This document shows, piece after piece, positions 60,472 to 64,000 of a DNA stretch of 64,000 bases (positions are counted from its first letter, which is position 1; every line of letters starts with the position of its first letter). Source of the stretch: CAIUPE01 sp046091665 (GTDB taxonomy: Bacteria; Pseudomonadota; Alphaproteobacteria; Rhizobiales; Beijerinckiaceae). The notes under the pieces were generated by a model that worked only from the letters and a program-made list of their open reading frames with translations, was not told the origin of the DNA and did not search any database. The position numbers were made by a program, and so were the translations under genes. The stretch covers positions 1-64,000 of the forward strand of contig JBJTCD010000053.1 in assembly GCA_046091665.1 (NCBI GenBank), read 5' to 3'.

Positions 60472-61692
60472 TCAGCCTTTGGCCACCAGCGGGACGACGT
60501 TGTGCAATGTTTTGTCCGCAGTTTCAAGAAAACGACGTATATTGCGCGCGGCTTGCCTTATGCGTTGCTCATTTTCAACGATTGCGATGCGCACATAATC
60601 ATCGCCATGTTCGCCAAAGCCGATCCCCGGCGCCACCGCCACATCGGCTTTCTCAACCATCAGCTTCGAGAATTCGAGACTGCCCATGCTCGTGAACGGT
60701 TCGGGAATCTTGACCCACGCAAACATCGAAGCACCCGGCGGATCAATCTCCCATCCGGCATTGCCAAAACTCTCAACCAATGCATCGCGACGATTGCGAT
60801 AAACCGCGCGCATCTCATGAATGCAGTCTTCGGGACCGTTGAGCGCGGCGGTTGCTGCCACCTGAATGGGCGTAAAGGCACCATAATCAAGATAGGATTT
60901 CACGCGTGCCAATGCGGCGATCAGTTTGGCATTGCCAACCGCAAAGCCCATGCGCCATCCCGCCATCGAAAAGGTTTTCGACATCGAAGTGAATTCAACC
61001 GCGACATCCATCGCTCCGGGTACTTGCAACACTGAAGGCGGCGGCGCGTGATCGTCGAAATAAACTTCCGCATAAGCCAAATCGGACAGAAGAATAAGCT
61101 CATGCTTTTTCGCAAAATCCACAAGCTCGCGATAAAAATCGAGCGACGCGATATAGGCAGTCGGATTGGCTGGATAACAGGTCACAAGCGCAATCGGCTT
61201 CGGGATCGAATGCGCGACCGCACGCGTGAGCGCGCGGAAAAATTCTTCATTCGGTTCCGCAGGTATCGAGCGGATCACACCACCCGCCATCAGAAAGCCG
61301 AACGCATGGATTGGGTAGGACGGGTTCGGCACAAGAACGACATCACCCGGCGCGGTGATCGCCTGCGCCATATTGGCAAAGCCCTCTTTCGAGCCGAGCG
61401 TGGCGATGACTTGCGTGTCGGGATTGAGCGTCACGCCAAAGCGGCGCTCGTAATAAGCGGCTTGCGCCCGACGCAGGCCCGGAATACCGCGCGAGGAGGA
61501 ATAACGGTCGGTCCGCGGCTTCCCCACGGTTTCGACGAGCTTTTCCATGACATGTTTGGGGGCGGGCAGATCGGGATTGCCCATGCCGAGATCGATGATA
61601 TCCGCGCCTCGCGCACGCGCCGCCGCCTTGATGCGGTTCACTTGTTCGAAAACATAGGGCGGAAGGCGTTGGATGCGATAAAAATCATTCAT
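60472..61692 (-). CDS. Class I/II aminotransferase, AlaC / LL-DAP aminotransferase-like
   Basis: This 406-residue PLP enzyme starts MNDFYRIQRLPPYVFEQVNRIKAAARARGADIIDLGMGNPDLP. The PLP lysine is K239 in SMSKTFSMAGWRMGF. The sequence resembles proteins annotated as AlaC-type alanine aminotransferase or LL-diaminopimelate aminotransferase in alphaproteobacteria, and substrate cannot be fixed by eye. A start 20 codons upstream (61752) is less likely because the extra part is not family-like. Placement before hom suggests aspartate-family metabolism. Confidence 0.88.
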   Translation of the reverse strand: MNDFYRIQRLPPYVFEQVNRIKAAARARGADIIDLGMGNPDLPAPKHVMEKLVETVGKPRTDRYSSSRGIPGLRRAQAAYYERRFGVTLNPDTQVIATLGSKEGFANMAQAITAPGDVVLVPNPSYPIHAFGFLMAGGVIRSIPAEPNEEFFRALTRAVAHSIPKPIALVTCYPANPTAYIASLDFYRELVDFAKKHELILLSDLAYAEVYFDDHAPPPSVLQVPGAMDVAVEFTSMSKTFSMAGWRMGFAVGNAKLIAALARVKSYLDYGAFTPIQVAATAALNGPEDCIHEMRAVYRNRRDALVESFGNAGWEIDPPGASMFAWVKIPEPFTSMGSLEFSKLMVEKADVAVAPGIGFGEHGDDYVRIAIVENEQRIRQAARNIRRFLETADKTLHNVVPLVAKG

Positions 61693-61799
61693 CGGAGGGC
61701 TCGGTGTCGCGAGGAGATGGCGTGCTCTAGCATGAGAAGGTGCCGAATTCATGCGAAAATTAGATGCAAAATCTAAAATTTTTCTGAAAATGAGATGGC

Positions 61800-62144
61800 T
61801 TAAGGCGTTTGTCCGCCTACGGCTTCATTTTTAAGGCGCGCGGCTTCGAGTTGATCCTCGAGAGCTTTTAACTCTTCGGGCGTTAGTTTACGTGCGTTTT
61901 TCTTAGGTCCGGCCGGGGTTACCCCCACCGGCAGATAAGTTAAGTCGGTTGTGCGGGTTTCTTTGACAAAATCCGCCGGTTCTTCGGCATTCGTGGCAAA
62001 TCCGGCCCAGATCGCGAGATCTTTGAACGTGTTTCCGCTGCTTTTGCGTTCGCTTGCCGTCGTGGCGCATCCCGCCAGAAGGAAAGAGATGCTCAAAAGA
62101 AGGGAAGCGGCCTGGAAGCTGCGGGTCTGCCAAGATTTTGTCAT
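61800..62144 (-). CDS. Small predicted lipoprotein
   Basis: This 114-residue protein starts MTKSWQTRSFQAASLLLSI and has the lipobox LLAGC, so it is probably a lipid-anchored envelope protein. The rest is short and polar, ending with a charged helix LTPEELKALEDQLEAARLK. I do not recognise a family. Longer upstream frames are not supported. It diverges from phaC across 110 bases. Confidence 0.75.
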   Translation of the reverse strand: MTKSWQTRSFQAASLLLSISFLLAGCATTASERKSSGNTFKDLAIWAGFATNAEEPADFVKETRTTDLTYLPVGVTPAGPKKNARKLTPEELKALEDQLEAARLKNEAVGGQTP

Positions 62145-62254
62145 GACGTCCTTATACGACCAATTTACTGGCTCGACGAGCCTTGTTTCCGCGCTACAGT
62201 GGAGTCGTAAATCCGGCAAGGAAAACGTGCGTGACGGCGCGGGGGGATCAGGGA

Positions 62255-64000
62255 ATGACATCGGATAAGGCCAAACCGGCTCCGGGCATCGTCCCCACAA
62301 CTTTCACTGTGCCGAATTACGAAGCGCTCGCCAATAATACAGCGCGGTTAATGGAAGAGCTTGGCCACGCGACCGCCGCGTCCCTCAAGCCCGTTGAAGA
62401 AGGGCGCGCCAAAGCCGGCATATCTGAAGAAATGAGCGATGTTGTCAAAACGCTCGGGCAAGTGGTTGAGAAAGTCGCGTCCGATCCGCAACGTCTTGTG
62501 ATGGCGCAAACCGCGCTCACAAAGGGCTTTCTCGATCTGTGGGCCAATAATTTAAAGAAAATACAAGGCGAAGCGGTGACGCCTGTTGTTGAGCCGGAAC
62601 CCACGGATAAGCGTTTTCGTGATCCTGAATGGAATGACAATCCGGTTTTTGATTTTGTGAAACAAGCCTATCTCCTCACAACAAAATGGGCGGATGATCT
62701 TGTTCAACAGGCCGACGACATTGATCCGCATACGAAACACAAAGCGCAATTTTATGTGAAGCAATTATCAAGCGCTTTGGCGCCAACGAATTTTGTTGCC
62801 ACCAATCCGGAACTCTTACGCACGACGCTTGAGCAGAATGGCGAAAATCTCGTGCGCGGCATGAAGATGATGGTGGAGGATATCAAGGCCGGTAAGGGCA
62901 CTTTGAAGCTCCGCCAAACCGTGCCCGGCGATTTTCAAGTTGGAGCCAATCTCGCAACCACGCCGGGCAAGGTAGTGTTTCGCAATGATCTCATCGAACT
63001 CATTCAATATACGCCAACCACCGAGACCGTGTTCAAACGGCCCTTGCTGATTGTGCCGCCGTGGATCAATAAATTTTACATTCTCGATCTCAATCCCGAG
63101 AAGAGCTTCATACGCTGGGCCGTATCACAAGGGCTGACCGTCTTTGTCATTTCATGGGTCAATCCCGATGAGCGGCAGGCTGAAAAAAGTTTCGAAGATT
63201 ATATGCGCGAGGGAATTTTTGGCGCGCTTGAAACGATTGAAAAAGTCACGGGCGAAAAACAAGTGACCGCGATGGGCTATTGCGTTGGTGGGACTTTGCT
63301 CTCCGTTGCGCTCGCTTATATGGCGGCAACAAATGATAAACGCATCGCGAGTGCCACACTGCTCACGACACAAGTTGATTTTGAAAATGCGGGTGATCTC
63401 AAAGTCTTTGTCGATGAAGAGCAGGTTAAATCCATCGAAGAGAAAATGGATGTGCGCGGCTATCTTGAAGGAACGAGCATGGCGGCGGCCTTCAACATGC
63501 TGCGTCCGAATGATTTGATTTGGCCTTATGTGGTGAATGTGTATCTCAAGGGTGAAAATCCGTTTCCCTTCGATCTCTTGTTCTGGAATTCTGATTCCAC
63601 GCGTATGCCGCGCGCCAATCATTCTTTCTATCTGCGCAATTGCTATCTTGATAATAAACTATCGAAAGGCAAAATCACTCTTGGCAATGTCAAGCTTGAT
63701 TTGAAACGCGTCTCGATCCCCGTTTATAATTTGGCCGCAAAAGAAGATCATATCGCGCCCGCAAAATCCGTTTTCGTCGGCTCAAAATATTTCGGCGGCA
63801 ATGTCACTTATGTGCTTGCGGGCTCAGGGCATATTGCGGGGGTCATCAATCCGGCTGCGAAACCAAAATATCAATATTGGACCGGTGGAGCGCCAAAAGG
63901 TGAGTATGATGACTGGGTGGCATCCGCCCAAGAAACGCCCGGCACATGGTGGCTTCATTGGATCAAATGGATTGAAGAGCAGGCACCTGAAAAGGTCGAT
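62255..64000 (+). CDS. phaC: Class I polyhydroxyalkanoate synthase PhaC (3' end outside window)
   Basis: The frame opens at an ATG with GGGGGATCAGGGA upstream and stays open to base 64000 (582 codons), so the stop is beyond the edge. The lipase-like box MGYCVGGTLL carries the nucleophile C343. D498 (KEDHIAP) and H526 (GSGHIAGV) complete the triad, with the D-to-H spacing of 28 seen in Cupriavidus necator PhaC. PLLIVPPWINKFYILDL is also typical. It polymerises hydroxyacyl-CoA, mainly 3-hydroxybutyryl-CoA, into storage polyester. No phaP, phaR or phaAB gene is seen here. Confidence 0.95.
   Translation, partial: MTSDKAKPAPGIVPTTFTVPNYEALANNTARLMEELGHATAASLKPVEEGRAKAGISEEMSDVVKTLGQVVEKVASDPQRLVMAQTALTKGFLDLWANNLKKIQGEAVTPVVEPEPTDKRFRDPEWNDNPVFDFVKQAYLLTTKWADDLVQQADDIDPHTKHKAQFYVKQLSSALAPTNFVATNPELLRTTLEQNGENLVRGMKMMVEDIKAGKGTLKLRQTVPGDFQVGANLATTPGKVVFRNDLIELIQYTPTTETVFKRPLLIVPPWINKFYILDLNPEKSFIRWAVSQGLTVFVISWVNPDERQAEKSFEDYMREGIFGALETIEKVTGEKQVTAMGYCVGGTLLSVALAYMAATNDKRIASATLLTTQVDFENAGDLKVFVDEEQVKSIEEKMDVRGYLEGTSMAAAFNMLRPNDLIWPYVVNVYLKGENPFPFDLLFWNSDSTRMPRANHSFYLRNCYLDNKLSKGKITLGNVKLDLKRVSIPVYNLAAKEDHIAPAKSVFVGSKYFGGNVTYVLAGSGHIAGVINPAAKPKYQYWTGGAPKGEYDDWVASAQETPGTWWLHWIKWIEEQAPEKVD

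Overview
The window comes from an alphaproteobacterium, most likely of the order Hyphomicrobiales (Rhizobiales). Evidence: the aerobic (late cobalt insertion) cob pathway with CobG and CobN; a circularly permuted two-piece tmRNA beside an alpha-type SspB; the thyA-folA-hflK-hflC-degP order; a class I PHA synthase; the Anbu/transglutaminase/alpha-E/ATP-grasp cluster; and an intergenic palindrome of the type common in Bradyrhizobium relatives. It looks like chromosomal backbone with small accessory insertions, mostly toxin-antitoxin (TA) modules. No transposase, integrase, prophage, rRNA or CRISPR array was seen.

Layout. 1-13,038 is a cobalamin locus. A leftward run (DUF1636 gene, cobW, cobN, cobG, cobH, cobI, cobJ) sits behind a cobalamin riboswitch. 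A rightward run carries cobO, cobQ and cobC, with cobD (cbiB) on the opposite strand, and the end of cobK enters at the left edge. 13,060-16,208 holds a ParDE-like TA pair and uvrD. 16,296-21,961 holds a thioesterase, a large AsmA-family protein, two small conserved genes, sspB and ssrA. 22,152-28,980 holds thyA, folA, hflK, hflC, a Do-type protease, serB and miaA.

29,079-40,740 is branched-chain amino acid biosynthesis (ilvB, GST, ilvN, ilvC, leuA) interleaved with BrnTA, MazEF and a DUF4160/DUF2442 pair, plus pdxY and a phzF-like gene. Two leader peptides are readable. An Ile/Leu/Val-rich one precedes a classical terminator in front of ilvB. A Leu-rich one in front of leuA has no visible poly-U terminator, and its Leu codons are complementary to the leuA ribosome binding site. 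40,795-48,218 holds tRNA-Lys, rpsD, a NYN-domain protein, pdxA-trmJ-murI, two membrane proteins and an unknown gene.

48,367-54,441 is a probable six-gene leftward operon: ATP-grasp, alpha-E, transglutaminase, Anbu proteasome-like protease, GlcNAc kinase-like gene and nagA. It joins the poorly understood Anbu peptide system to amino-sugar recycling and is the best candidate here for an undescribed functional unit. 54,597-64,000 holds a KirBac-like channel, an aldehyde dehydrogenase, argC, glpX, hom, an aminotransferase, a lipoprotein and a phaC gene cut by the right edge.

Function names rest on recognising motifs and family sequence by eye; no database search was run. Start codons were re-chosen where a ribosome binding site or the family N-terminus favoured an internal start.
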